The position numbers and the translations under genes are program-made. From Macrophomina tecta (taxonomy: Eukaryota > Ascomycota > Dothideomycetes > Botryosphaeriales > Botryosphaeriaceae): a stretch of DNA of 64,000 bases. Every line of letters begins with the position of its first letter. The first letter of the stretch is position 1. Below are positions 11,801 to 24,273 of the stretch, in pieces. Where the stretch lies: contig JAKSGN010000007.1 of the NCBI GenBank assembly GCA_024180945.1, positions 2,294,001 through 2,358,000 on the forward strand, given 5' to 3'. The notes beneath the pieces are model-generated. The model did not search any database. It was not told the DNA's origin and was given only the letters and a program-made list of their open reading frames with translations.

Positions 11801-14800
11801 TGCCCTCATTTTGGACGTCGCTTGCATTGTCTGCACACTTTTGATATAGGCGTGTGTACCTCGAGGTGAGTTCCGGTGGACCACTGCAGAGCCATGTGGC
11901 TCTTGTTACTGGTTAGTTGGGCCATTTCTGGCAGCTCACTTGGTGGCGTCCTTGCGGCTTGCGCAGCGGAAGGCAAAGCAACAACCGGGGGATAAGTACG
12001 ATCCGCACATATCGGTGGTACGCCGGAGAACAATAGCAGACCTTTATTTTCGAGGTATGATTGATCCTCCGCTTACGTGAGTTGTTGGAGTTGTGGTCTT
12101 GATGTGCCGTTGACTCCGGTATACATCTTCAGTATCCTCGATATCGTAACCAATGACCACCGTGACTCAAACTACCACCAGAATGTGTAGCCTTTGTGGT
12201 TCGTAGATGCGCCTATCATTCCATAAGATGGATTCTTAAGGCAGTCGATGTGCTTGCATCCAGGCGAATGGCTCCCTGTATGTATGTATGTATGTGTGTT
12301 CTTGGAGGTGAAAGCAGGTAGCCTTGCTTCACGTCTCAAATTCAGCCTCACCATCGCTCCATTGCTAGCAAATCTATCAAATCCGATTCAGAAAACAGCG
12401 TAATAGTCTAAAAAGCGCGCTTTGAAAAGATTTTACGAGCGGTGCTCGTGATATACGTCGGCTTCGTTCTATTCTTGCAAGACGAAAATATGGCCTGTTA
12501 TATACGAGCTGAGCAACGGCGTTGCTACTCAGCCAATCCCTCTGAGAAGTCTATTCACCAATAAAAAATTTGTATTGTGTCACGCGTGTTCACAATCTGC
12601 ATCTGAGCGGCTGTTCTGACTTAGCATGCGTACCTGTCGCCGGGCAGAACTGGGCCATTCGAACAGTTCGCGCGTCAGGAGTATCACCTGTTTTTGGAGG
12701 CCACCTAAAGTGGCATAAGGAATATATAAGATCACATGGGTGTATATGTTAACTTTCGGAAAGAAGCACAGCGTCGGACCATTCCCGAAGTTGGCGGTTG
12801 ATCGTTATATCCCAAGGCCAAAATCTGTTGCACCGTTCCTTGCTATGTGAACCCCAAAAATACAGCATAAATAGTCGGCGACCGTTGTATTTAGCCGAAT
12901 TTGTCATCTTGATGTAAATGTTCCCCGCTATTTGCTAGGTCGTTCCCGGGGAACACTTCAACAACTCATAGAAGAACAGCACCAATTCTAAATAATCAGC
13001 CTTCAGCCCAACTGAGGGTAGCAGAACGACAATAGCGCGGATATGCGGCTACCACGTGCCCAAAGCATTCGTGAATGAAGTGCGGGCATTCGTCACGGAC
13101 TGGTGGTATATTTTCTGATCACGCCAAAATGAATCCTCAATTGGGTTCATTCCAGTACTCCTTTTGGCCCTCAAAAGAGGCCTGCTTTGGTGTGGCGTAG
13201 TAGGTACGGTCAACCCCGTTGCAGCATTCTTCGACCACGCCATCACTGCCTATTTACCTGCACGCCAATTCGTCGAATTTGTATATGTATCTGTCCTCAG
13301 CTACTCTAATCTTCTTAATCATGTATAGGGCTTGCCACTATGTAGAGCAACTATTACTACTCGACCTCGGGGCCTCTTCCATGCTCACCAATTCTCGACC
13401 GTCACTTGATGAATGTGTGTACACTGGGCAGCCCAGCGCCGGGGGCAACAATTAATTTAATCCAGTGGTAAGAAGTCTCTGCCTTATTATGAAGGCGGTT
13501 ATCCACCCATTGGAAGCTCACAAGGAAACATTATGATGCCATTCGAAGCCAACGTAGTTTTTCACTTAGCCCAAACGCAAATCTCTCGTTGAGGTAACCG
13601 AAGGCACGCGGAAGGAGCTGAAGTGATCTTTCGAACCTGCATGCCTGCAAGGTCCCTACCAATTTTCAATTCCAAAACCGCTTAACTCCGTATACTCATG
13701 CTACTGTACTTCACTGGACCATCGCGCCAAGCCGGCTGGGTGGTACGATCGGAGGGGTACGGACTCACGTACTCTCTTCCAGATCGACATCGTCAGCCCC
13801 ATCTCAATTCCGTCGGTCCGAACTGGTGCTACAATTTATTTGCCATGCTTTTCCATTGGTCACTCACAGACATTTGTCGCTGTATAACGTACGCGTAATA
13901 TAATGTCGTGGTGGCCGATTGTTCACATGCGCTCTACATGAAGCCGAGAACGGTCAGGACTGCGTTACCAATGCCGGCATAAACAGCTCAAACTCCCAAA
14001 AACGCAGCAAAAACGCCTTCTGTAGTCCGGTAACTGAGCCCGGAAGATTTAGCTACTAGATTCTGGAGTTTAGCTATAAGTCGGTCGCTAACCCAGCAGT
14101 ATCCCACGACCACGATGGCCACCGTTACTAGGAGTTGGTACTACCAACTGGGTGGCTGACCAAGTTATCGGATTAAAAGAGCTAAATGACCATGAAATGT
14201 GATCCGCGGACTACGGAACCAGATACCACAATGCCTTCCTCTATCATGCTCCTCCTTCCACATATCCGCATCCTGACGGGCGTTCCTTGCACGACCGACA
14301 TGCGGCCAGCTAATATCACAATAAAGGACGTGAAAATGGCCAGCTGCTTACCCACATACCTACTTAGGTATCTCATTGAGTCTAGGTCAAGTAAGATTCC
14401 ATTCCGGGATATAGTAATCGAATCCGGGGCGCTATTGATTGGTCATCAACGGGCGTAGGGTTTAAAGAATCACAGGATCTAGGATTGGTCTAGGAGCAGT
14501 ATCTATTGCCCGATTATTTAGTTTCCATTGCTCCTTGTAGATTCGCGCGCTATCGAGGCAGATAACCCTTTCTGTTGATGGCCTGAGACCATCTTCACAA
14601 GCCACTTCTTCACCAAGAGTTTCCTCCAATGCATCAAAGTGGTTAGTCATGCAAGGTTTTCATCTGATTACAGTTGCTGAGGATTGGGATTAGCATTTAT
14701 ATTTTGCTATGCGTTGCGTCGCTAGTGTGGTTGTTGGTGACTTCCGGCGGCAACAACTTTAACATGATGAAGTGTCCAGGGTCTAGGACGGCATATCGGC

Positions 14801-14912
14801 CCAACAACGGAGGACCGTAAACACTCCGTTGCGACCACCAAACAATGGATCCACTGCAAGTCTCTGAGCGCGCCAAATGTATCTCCAAGCTCCCGCGTGC
14901 TCTTCATAAGCA
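11801..14912. other. AT-richer gene-free interval
   Basis: The base composition shifts here to clearly more A and T than the flanks, with many TpA steps and frequent stop codons in all frames. No gene or intact transposon was recognised. Such a block could be an old, mutated repeat, but I see no terminal repeats or clear transposase motif. A TATG tetranucleotide run lies near 12,280-12,298. The final few hundred bases probably contain the promoter of the WD-repeat gene. Confidence 0.5.
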
Positions 14913-16534
14913 ATGACTGATTTCTCTCTAGCATCATCATATCCCGTCGCCTCACCCGATGGCGCGTTCCTGGCTGCGCTGGTCGGCAATCGCCTGCAAA
15001 TCCGCGCAGCTTCGTCGCTTTCCCTCGTTCGCAGCATAGTCCTGCCCTCCGAGTACACCACCAAGAATGCAGCAACGGTTAGATGGTCTCCGACTTGTAG
15101 CCGCCAGAACCTGCGCATTCTAGTAGCCGATGAAAACGCCGTCCGCGTTTGGGACCTCGCTGATACACGTTGGAAAGCTGTGATTGACAATGGCAGCGGA
15201 GGCATGGGCAAGATTGCGAACGCGCAATTTGGCCGCTCCTGGGCCGAGGTCCTCGTGTTCTCCGACTTCGGTGCTCGGATGACTGTCTGGTGTTTGAAGA
15301 CCGGGCGTAGCGTGGAGATCAAGGACCCAAAATACTACAAAGACTCGAGAGGATTCGGATATCGACCGCGCACCGACACATTCGCCTTCCTTTCCAGGCC
15401 AGGGCCGCAGGATATCCTGACGCTTCATGCACCCGGCACATACTTTTTGCTAAAGACGATCACACTGGCAAGCAGCGACGCCCAAGGACTCAAGTGGAGT
15501 CCAGACGGGAGGTGGCTTGTCATATGGGATGCGGCGAGTACAGGGCTCAAGCTGTATGTGTATACGGCGGACGGCCACTTGTACAGGACATACTGCGGCG
15601 ATGATCAGGGCGGAGTGCGGGGACTAGGGATCAAGAGCATTGAATGGAGTCCACGCGGAGACTATCTCGCAGTAGGCGGATACAATCAAAGAGTAACGCT
15701 GCTCAGCACGCGGACGGTAAGTCGCAATCGCTCCTCCGTAGTCCAGTTGACTGAGAATCCGGGCAGTTCTCCCCAACCGTATTCTTGGACCACACATCGG
15801 TCGTGCAACTTTCAGCAGGCGACGTTTGGCAGGAGCAAGTGTCCGCGGTGCGCGAGTACGCATTAGTACCACAACCGGTCTCGCCACCTATGGCACCGCT
15901 CCCCGCTTCTGAAACGGCTTTGAAGACGGGCATATCCGCAGTCGCCTACAGCTCCGATGGAAACCTTCTAGCGACCCGGGATGACTCTATGCCAACCTGC
16001 GTATGGCTGTGGGATTTGATGAAGCTGGCGGCGCGGACGGTACTCATCCAGCACGCACCTGTCAAGAGCCTCCAATGGCACCCCAGCATTCCAACGCTCC
16101 TGCTCATCCAATGTGCGCAGGACGACGCAGTCATATATCTTTGGGATGCGGAGAAGCAAGGCGCACGGATTTTGAAGGCGCCGTTGGACAAATCTGCAGG
16201 GAAACTGGAGGCCCGCTGGCTACAAGCCAATTCAGACAGACGTCCATCTCTCGTCTTCGGTGATTCCCACGGGTTTCTGACGATGTGGCCCGACGGCAAG
16301 GAGGCCATTCTCAAGCTCGACCACGCGAGCAGTCAACCCGGAACTCCCGGGAGTGCAGATGAGAGCGAGGATTCTTTGTACGATATCTTGACGGGCCGCA
16401 CGCCTGTGCCTGGATTGGCAGACTCGGCGAGGTACGACGACTACGAGAATTCGGGGGAGAGCACGGTGTTGGACGATACGTTCCACGGGAAAAGGCACCT
16501 CATGGATCCGCTGCGGGATTCGGAATGCTTCTAA
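14913..16534 (+). CDS. WRAP73/Wdr8-like WD-repeat protein
   Basis: A 523-residue protein of the WRAP73 (WDR8) family. Two exons are inferred, 14913-15716 and 15767-16534, joined in phase 0 by a 50-base GT-AG intron. The start ATG gives the family's typical N-terminus, a short lead of about eight residues followed directly by the first blade (SPDGAFLAAL). Further WD-like blades include VRWSPT..NLRILVADE, LKWSPDGRWLVIWD, IEWSPRGDYLAVGGY and a last pair near SLQWHPSIPTLLL. The C-terminal 70 residues are acidic and low-complexity. In fission yeast the homologue works with Msd1 to anchor microtubule minus ends at the spindle pole body, and the animal protein is centrosomal. A spindle-pole or microtubule-organising role is therefore inferred by family. 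Confidence 0.9.
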
Positions 16535-17582
16535 GAGGGCTGAAGGGAGAAAATGGCGTTTGGCGCAAAGTGTAGGCGGTCAGGATTGCTGGGCATACCC
16601 ATGGCAGTGCACTCGGGACGGCGCACACGGGCGGATGGGTTCCTGGTGTTGGTGGCTTGCAGCAGGGATGGTGCGGTTAGGCAGCAGGAGACACAGCGAT
16701 TCACGGGTGGAGGGCAGATTGATTTGTCACCCTGAGTGTAGACGCCAGAGCCGCGGGCAGCGGGGGAGGCACGATGCAACGGAACAGAATGGCAGGTGCT
16801 GCGGTGTTGGCTGTTGGCGGAGGCAGAGGCGGAAAGGAGGGCGCGCGCGGCGGCACGTCCACGGCGCTGTGTGGACGGGGCTGCCCCACCGGCTGGCCGC
16901 TTGGACGCCAGAGCACGGCGGCCCAGCACACACGCAGCGGCGGCAGCAGTGATTGAGATAGCCTTCGCACCTCCAGAGCAGCAGACGGGCACGCAGCGGG
17001 GTGGGCGCAGGCAGCAGAGCCCGACGCCGCGCCATTGAAGCGCGCAGCTGGGCTCCGCCGCGGGCAGCCAGGCCAATGGCGCCAAGCATGTGAGAGCGAT
17101 CACCGCCGGCGGCCCATGTCGAACGTGCGTGCGAGCCGTGGCTCAGCGTGCTGACACCGCCGCATCGCTCACCTTCGCGCAGCGGATTCAAAGAGGACAG
17201 CCTCGCCCCGTTCCTCTGCACCACCGCTCCCCCCGCCGTCCTTGTGTCTGCTGCCCGCTGCCCGCCGCCCGCCTGCCACTGCAGCCGCTGCTTTCCTGCT
17301 GCCCCAGCGCCTCCAGACAAAGCATCGTAGCGTGCCACCCGGCCCGCTCTTGGCCGCGCCCTCGCAGCCAGCTTAGCCAGTCCCGTATTGCCGCCTGCGA
17401 ACCCATGTCCCAAGGCTGACTTCCGCTAACTGTGCACATCACTCAGCCGCAGCAAGCAGCAAGCACCAGCACCAGCCAACAGCCAGCTCCGTCTCTGCCT
17501 GCCAGCTTACGCCCGCCCCTCGCTCACTTTTCTTTCCTCGCGCCCGCCCTCCCTCCTCGCCCGACCCCCCTCCTCTTCCTTC
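16535..17582. other. Intergenic, probable 3' and promoter DNA
   Basis: About 1 kb of GC-rich DNA with no credible gene. The stretch before 17583 is strongly pyrimidine-rich (CCCTCC and CTTCCT runs), as in many fungal 5' leaders, and is likely the promoter/leader of the Hsp70-like gene. Confidence 0.5.
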
Positions 17583-19983
17583 ATGTCGTCCATGAACGCT
17601 CGCTTCAAGAATCTCGTAAGCGGCTCGAGACGGCGATCTTCCAACAACGTTGCGGCCCAAAACACCACGCCGACCCCGCCCCCGGGCAGCACCAGCTCGC
17701 TATCCCCGCCCTCCAACGCCAGTTCGTCCAACACCTCGCTCCCCATGAATCCCAACAACCCTCTGGGCCGCCCGCCCTCATACACATACGCTCCGCCTGG
17801 CCAGCACCTGGCTGCCGGCACACACCCGCCGCGCACCTCGAGTCCCATGCCACCGCCGCCCATTAACACTGCCCAAGGCCACTACCCGCCCCAGGGCCAG
17901 ATGTACGGCCAGCCACCCCCCGCCGGCCCGCCCGGCTATCCTCCGCAGGCCCAGCAGCCAAGCTACGGTGGCTATGGCAACCCCCCGCCCGCAGGCCCGC
18001 AGGCATACTCGCGGCCTCAGGCCGTGGAGGTCGAGGGCGCAGGACGGAGCAAGGCGCAGTTGATCGTCGGCATCGACTTCGTAAGACCGCACCCACCGCC
18101 CTAGTCGCGCGGCGACGTTCATTGACATTGCGCACTTGCAGGGCACCACTTTCTCGGGCGTCGCTTTCGCTTTCGCTACCAACACTGAGGCCAAGGAGGA
18201 CATTATCACGGAGTGGCCCGGTGCCGGGAACCAGACCAAGCAAAAGGTGGAGCCACTTGTATTGCGTCCCATTTGCGCGCCGGCTGACCGTTGTCTAGAT
18301 TCCCACCGTCCTGTACTATGATCAATATCAGAAGGTCGTAGGGTGGGGGCCAGACATTGCCGACGCTTTGGCCCCCACCGGCTACCCCAAGCCCGGCGTG
18401 CAGAAGGTTGAGTGGTTCAAGCTGCAGCTGATGCTCTCCGGCAACACCTACATCGACCCCATCAACCTGCCGCCGCTCCCGCCGGGCAAGTCCGAGATCG
18501 ATGTCGCCGCCGACTACCTGTTCCACTTGCGCCAGGCGATGCGGAATCAGCTGCAGAAGACCCTTGGTGAGGTTTTCAACCGCGAGGAGCGCAACATTCG
18601 GTACTATCTCACTGTGCCCGCGATCTGGAACGACGCCGGCAAGGCTGCAACTCGGGCAGCAGCCATCCAGGCTGGTTTCCTGCGGGACGAAAACGACAAC
18701 AGATTGACGCTCGTGACCGAGCCTGAAGCAGCGGCCATGTTCTGCTCAAAGACTGGTCTTTTGAACCTCAAGGTTCACGACGCGGTCCTGATTGTGGACT
18801 GTGGTGGCGGAACGGTCGATTTGATTGCCTACGAGGTCGAGGAGGAGCAACCCTTCTCTGTTGCCGAGTGTACCGCCGGTTCCGGTGATTCGTGCGGCTC
18901 TACAGCACTGAATCGCAATTTTAGCAACATACTTCGCGCCAAGATCCGGAAGATGAAGCTCCCAGACGGCTCCAAGACTGCCGGAAAGGTGTATGCAAAG
19001 TGCATCATGGACTTTGAGAACAGAATCAAGGCAGATTTCAGAAACAACGGTCAGAAATGGGCTGTTGACGTTGGCATTGAGGCTGAGTTCCCCGAGGCTG
19101 GAATCGAGGAGGGCTACATGACCTTCACGAACGAGGAAATCCTACAATGCTTTGAGCCTGTTGTGAATCGGATCTTGGAGCTTGTTCGGAACCAAATAAT
19201 TGCGATTCAGGCGCAGAACAGGAACCTTCAGGTATGTGAAATCATTTCTTGACGCCCTCGGCATCTGCTAAGAGCACTGTAGAATGTCCTGGTTGTCGGT
19301 GGATTTGGCGCGTCCGAGTACCTGTTTCAGCAGATCAAGCTTCACGTTCCCCCGCAATTCCAATCTAAGGTCGTCCGCCCCATGGACTCAGTTGCGGCAA
19401 TCGTCAAGGGAGCCGTAACCGCGGGTATCACTGAGCGCATCATCACCCATCGTGTTGCCAGAAGGCACTATCTCATGGCAACGCTCCAGCCCTTCAAGGA
19501 GGGCCATCATCCGGAACAATACCGTGTGCCTTCGCTTGACGGCAAGGATCGCTGCAAGTTCACACGCCAGATATTTGTGCAGAAGGGACAACGTGTGAAG
19601 ATTGGAGAGCCCGTCAAGGTCTCTTTCTTCAGACAGGTGGCGCCAGGTGCGACTCTGATGTATGAGGATATCTTGTATGCTTGTGACGATGACGTCTGCC
19701 CCGAGTATACAAAAGATCCCCGTAAGTTATTTACGTTCCGGCTGATTCTGGATATCCACTTTGGACTAACATTACCACAACAGGCATCAAAGAGGTCGTC
19801 ACCCTTACTTCTGATCTGTCGCGCAAGAATCTCGAAAAGGATTTCGAGCGGATGGACACGCCTCAGGGAACTTTCTACCGCGTCTACTTCGATATTTACC
19901 TGACTCTTGACGGCAGTGAATTCAATGCCGAGTTGGTTTGCCAGGGCGAGGTCATGGGCAGGTGCACTGCCAAGTTTAGATGA
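17583..19983 (+). CDS. Hsp70-family (HSPA12-like) ATPase protein
   Basis: A 724-residue protein with an actin/Hsp70-type ATPase fold. Five exons are inferred: 17583-18080, 18142-18246, 18299-19231, 19283-19721 and 19784-19983, all GT-AG and phase-consistent. The first 160 residues are Pro/Gly/Ser/Gln-rich and look disordered. The nucleotide-binding domain begins with LIVGIDFGTTFSG (phosphate-1 loop, split by the first intron). It continues with VTEPEAAAM, IVDCGGGTVDL (phosphate-2) and VVGGFGASEYL (adenosine loop). The protein ends soon after with no normal substrate-binding domain or EEVD tail. This matches the divergent HSPA12-type group common in filamentous fungi, not the canonical chaperones. 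The substrate is unknown and a cytosolic location is likely. Confidence 0.9.
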
Positions 19984-20952
19984 GCGGACAAATCCTCGGG
20001 CGTTTGGGCAGAGGGTGAAAGACGTAGCGCACGGAAGTGGAGAATGTGGACGATATTATAGCTAAAGAGGAGCATAGGGATGGATTGGGAGTTGCCAAAG
20101 GAACTCTTGTGCTCATCATCTGGTTTTGCTTTTCTTTTCTTGCTTCATGCCTGTTGTTTTCTACATACCCCCAAGCTTTTTTTTTTTTTTTTTTTTTCTC
20201 TACGACTATCTTATGTCTCAGTGTTTTCCTTACTTTCGTTCTACAACCAAACTCACGAACGCCTCTCTTAATGTTCCTCAGAGGGAAAACGATGTTACGG
20301 GAGACGGTCGATCCTCACATTTTGAGATCCGGTTCAGAAGTAAAAGGTCGATGATCAAAGTATACATACGTACCATCAAGTGTTTGATTGGCGGTTTAGG
20401 TAGATGGGGATACCAAAAATTTTCTAGTCGCTTCAGATAACCGTCTGGTGATGAATGGCTTCGTGAAGCGGGCATGACGGAAGCATAGGTGCTGAGAGTG
20501 TGGTTGCAGGAATACCTCTTGGGTGAAGTGGCGCAGACTCTATGGCATTAACATCCGCCACAGGTGTTGTTAGAGAATCGTGTGGATCTGTACAAAGATA
20601 CAGCGTTGCCGCCAAGCGAGCTGTGTGCTCGCTGTATCAATTCACAAGCACTTCCGGTTGACGACACAAGCAACGATCACTCACTATGCGGGGTAAATGT
20701 CCTGAAACACTTCTCCAAGCCACACGGACCAAGGGCTCAACAACTCCGAACTTTTCTTGGTGAAGAGAGCGCGGGCATGACTTTTCATTGCTCCACAGCT
20801 CCGCAACCTCACTCCACCGCAACACATATATCTCCACAACCCAGAACGCTCCAACGCCACAGGGATTCAAAAAACCTTGGCGGTCTTGACGCCTTGCAAC
20901 AACACCTTCCCGTTGCCTCAACAACACGCCTGACGCGACCATACCACTCGCC
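19984..20952. other. Intergenic, no gene seen
   Basis: About 970 bases. It includes a poly-T run at 20177-20197 that may lie in or just beyond the 3' end of the Hsp70-like gene. The last 150 bases are C/A-rich and precede the next start codon. No reading frame with recognisable features was found. Confidence 0.5.
20177..20197. repeat. Poly-T tract of 21
   Basis: An uninterrupted T run on the + strand, 194 bases after the Hsp70-like stop codon. Confidence 0.9.
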
Positions 20953-21914
20953 ATGAGCGGATTCTCCGAGCGTGAGGTGCAGCTCATGGCGTGCGCCTTC
21001 CAGGCCATGAAGTCTCCTCCCGAGGTCAGTTTTCACCTCGCCTTGCATTGCACAGGCTCTTTGGCTCGCTCTCGCCGATGGCTTTCAAGAAGAGCGTGGG
21101 AGCTCGTTACATCAAACGCGTCTTATCATCGTCGGCTTTTTGCTATTAACAATATAACAACCAAGACTTTTCAAATCGTCCTTATCCTCTCTCTCTCTCT
21201 CTCTCTCTCTCTATTTACTTATTTATTTTACCCTTTCGTAACAGGTGTGCTGACACCGATTGCCGAGCTAGATCGACTTCAATGTCATGGCCCGCTTGGC
21301 CGGCATGTCCCACCCGGGCTCGGCTTCCAACGCGATGCGCGCCATTCGCAAGAAACTCGACGCTCGCATCCCCGGCGGCGCCGGCGGCAGTGGCAGCAGC
21401 GCTCCCAACACGCCCAAGAAGACGCCGCGCTCGGCTGCTGCTGGAAGGAAGCGTGCTGCTGCGAGCATGACGGCGACTGCTGCTAGCGCTGCCCTGAGCG
21501 AGGATGAGGGTGCGGATGCTGCCATGGGCGTTGATACGCCTTCGAGGAAAAGGCTTAGGGGAAAGGCGACCAAGGCGAAGGCGGGCGGGGATGGCAGTGG
21601 CGATGAGGAGCAGGGCAGTGCGGTGAGGGTGAAGAGGGAGAGGGCCGAGGAGGAGATGCTCGAGGCGGAGGTGGTGGCTGAGGATGACGATGATGAGGGT
21701 GGCTTTGGTGAGTCGTGCTTCTGTGAGGCCGTCGTACGGTCCTTGTCGTCATTATTGTGGGAGATTGATGGATGCCATCGGGTATCAATCTCGCGATGAC
21801 AATGGTGTTGGTGGTTGTGTGCTGTCTCAGTTCTCCGAGTGTGTTCTTCTTCCCCTTTGATTCACAGGCTGACGTGGATTCCCCTGTACAGGTTATGATG
21901 TGGAAGAGGTCTGA
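20953..21914 (+). CDS. Small conserved fungal protein, nuclear-type, unknown function
   Basis: A 176-residue protein from three inferred exons, 20953-21024, 21272-21707 and 21892-21914. The N-terminal 50 residues form a short predicted helical domain beginning MSGFSEREVQLM. Across the first intron it continues with IDFNVMARLAGMSHPGSAS and a basic ARIPGG region. This pattern recurs in many small fungal proteins annotated only as hypothetical. The remainder alternates Lys/Arg-rich segments (SRKRLRGKATKAKA) with an acidic tail ending in YDVEEV, suggesting a nuclear, possibly chromatin-associated protein. The last exon has only 23 bases, and the first intron (247 bases) is long for this window and contains a CT microsatellite. 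The function is not known. Confidence 0.75.
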
Positions 21915-24273
21915 GGGGGCTCTGAAGGGCCGCTCTAGGAGAGAAGTGCGAGATTGCTTCCCGGGAAGTCTCGGGAATAGGCACGGACTTGGTTACGAAG
22001 GGGATTTCTCTTTGCCTTGCGACGATTTCGGCAGTCTGACGCGCTGCACTCCCACGGAATGCCTGCCGAATGTACGCGAGGTGGAGCAAATTGTTGTCGA
22101 GCGATTTCGAGGGATGATGCTCAACATCAAAAAGAGTCTGAAGTTCGGAGTGCTTTGGTATTTCGGGAGTACAAAAGGACGGGCGTCCTTCACGAGCTTC
22201 TACTAGATCCACAACGCGGCTTCCTTGGCGCGATATCAATGGGAGACTTCGTCCGGACGTGGATATTCTTGCTTCTTTATACAGCCTATCGGCCTCACTT
22301 CCCACGTGCTTCCGCGTTTACCGTTACGATGGTCTCTGGCCGCCCGCGTCGGACTAAGCCGCGGCTAGAAGAGAGTTTGCTGGAGGCCTAGTGCGGTACG
22401 AGTCAAATGGTGGCCGGCAAGCTCCACGGATGGATGGTTTTCTGAAGCTGTGCAGCGAAGTGGCCGGAGAATTTTGCCACCGCAACGACCAACAATCCAA
22501 GGGCCGCCCCGCAAAGCGTTTGGGGCAGCTTCTTGCAGCGAGACGTCACGGACCGAGCCGGCTTGGCTTTCGGTGCAGCCGGGACGTCCCAGAGCGCGTG
22601 TTCGTCTCGTTTGGTGCGGAGATGTTCGCGACAATCGCTTCCTCAAACGACGGTCCAGCGCACTACGCGACTCAGGAACCAGGAACCACCACACCGTTAC
22701 CCTTCCCTGCCAACTCTGTTGCAGGGAAATACACTACTCCAGACTCCGCAGATGATCAACAAAGCATGCGGTACCGAGAGACATGATTCAGGGCCATGTG
22801 CGTGCCCTCCCCCCGGGTTCCCGACCTGGCCTGCGACAGCTGTGTCGGCCCGGACGAGTTGGCTTTCTTTTATTGTATCCGTGCCCACGACGAATAGACT
22901 GATTCCGTCAGACGCGCGGCGCGCCGCTGAAAAGTGAGGCAGGCGATCCTGGCTTGCCGGAAGTAGTCGGCATCGCACATTTAGGCCAGCGACGGTGGAG
23001 ATTCGAGGCAGCAAAGGAAATGGGAAGTGGACAGCCTCGTAGAGTCGCATGAGGTAGACAAAAGATGCCTGCCTTGGCGGCGCGGCGGACGAGCGGCTGC
23101 CGCTGGACTGCGCCATCAATCGGAGACTGTTGCGGCGGGAAGGATGCTCGTTCTAGGCCAAGGCGTGTGATAGGGCGCTGATCTTTGACGACTCGATCGT
23201 CTGCCAGAGTTTCTGGAATGCGCTTGACCGGGGCACAAGGAGCTAGCTGGCCGGGGCGGCGAGTGTCGGCCTATCAGCGGCGCCCGGCCATTGGGAGACT
23301 GGGGTAAGAGCAAAAGGTCCCTGCGCAGCGGACCGCGTGCTGAGAGGGAGATTGAGCACCTGGAACATGCAGCATGGCGATGGCTGGGTAGCTGGGTGAG
23401 GCGGAGGCGAGGGGTCAAGCCAGCGCAGACGAGGAGGCCTTGTAGCGCTTGTAGCTAGCTACATAGGCCAACAAGCGCGGGCTGAATATAGCAGGCCGGC
23501 AGCATCCGAGCGCGATAGGAGGCAGTAGCATGTCGGACCGGCCGAGGCGCGTGGAGAATCAGACCATTTGCGACGCTGAGCCGGCTGTGGGGCCGATGGC
23601 CGCAGATGGCCAGCCTCACTCTGTCTCCTAAATTCCAGGGCCTGGCCGACGCCGCAGGTGGGAGGGCTGAAAGAGCTCCGCCGAGCGCACAGGCGGGGGC
23701 GAAGTTGCGAACACATCTGGGGTCCACTTCGCGCTGTCCCCCGGGCGGCTGCACAAGCCTGGCGCGGGGGGGTGGTGAGGATGGGGGCCTCCGCGGGAAG
23801 GACGAGAAGCAGAGCTGGGCGGTTTTGTCTGCTCGTACCTGGCTTGGGGTTGGACGACACCGACTCCTCTCTCTCTCTCTCTTCCTCTCTCTTTCTCTCT
23901 CTCTCTCTCTGTCTCCCCTTCTCGGTGGATAAATGGATGGATGGAAGGATGGAAGGATGGAAGGATGGATGGGATCGCCAAACGGCGTCCGTCCGTGCAG
24001 GCCGCCGGGAGTGGGGCTGCATCCCTGCGCCGGCAGCCACTAAACATCTGCAGCATGAATTTCTCGAGAGGCACAGCGCGCAGATTCCCCAGTGCGCCTT
24101 GTACCACCTTACTGCTGCAGCCCCGGCCGCCAGCCGCTGCGAAGACGTCCCTGATCGCTCATATACCTGGCTGCCCCGCCGGCCAAGTCCAAGCCGTCCA
24201 TTTCCGCCATTCTCGCACGCCTGCCCCGCCAACTCCGCCAACGCCTCCTCCTCCCCTCCGACTCTCTCCCGCC
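21915..24273. other. Intergenic with microsatellites, no gene seen
   Basis: About 2.4 kb without a convincing gene. Open frames on both strands overlap and lack domains. Near the downstream end are a CT-rich tract (23864-23917) and a GGAT-type tetranucleotide repeat (23932-23972). The last 100 bases are C/T-rich, typical of a fungal leader before the OMP decarboxylase start. Confidence 0.5.
23864..23972. repeat. CT dinucleotide and GGAT tetranucleotide repeats
   Basis: A CT-rich tract of about 50 bases (23864-23917) is followed after a short spacer by about 40 bases of GATGGAAG/GGAT units (23932-23972). Both are microsatellites in the upstream region of the decarboxylase gene. Confidence 0.85.

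Noticed and set aside
13049..13246. Minus-strand 65-codon frame containing NPIEDSF, reminiscent of the NPIE motif near the end of Tc1-type transposase domains
   Set aside because: Only this short motif fits. The surrounding residues do not follow a transposase pattern, and no terminal repeats or upstream domain are visible.
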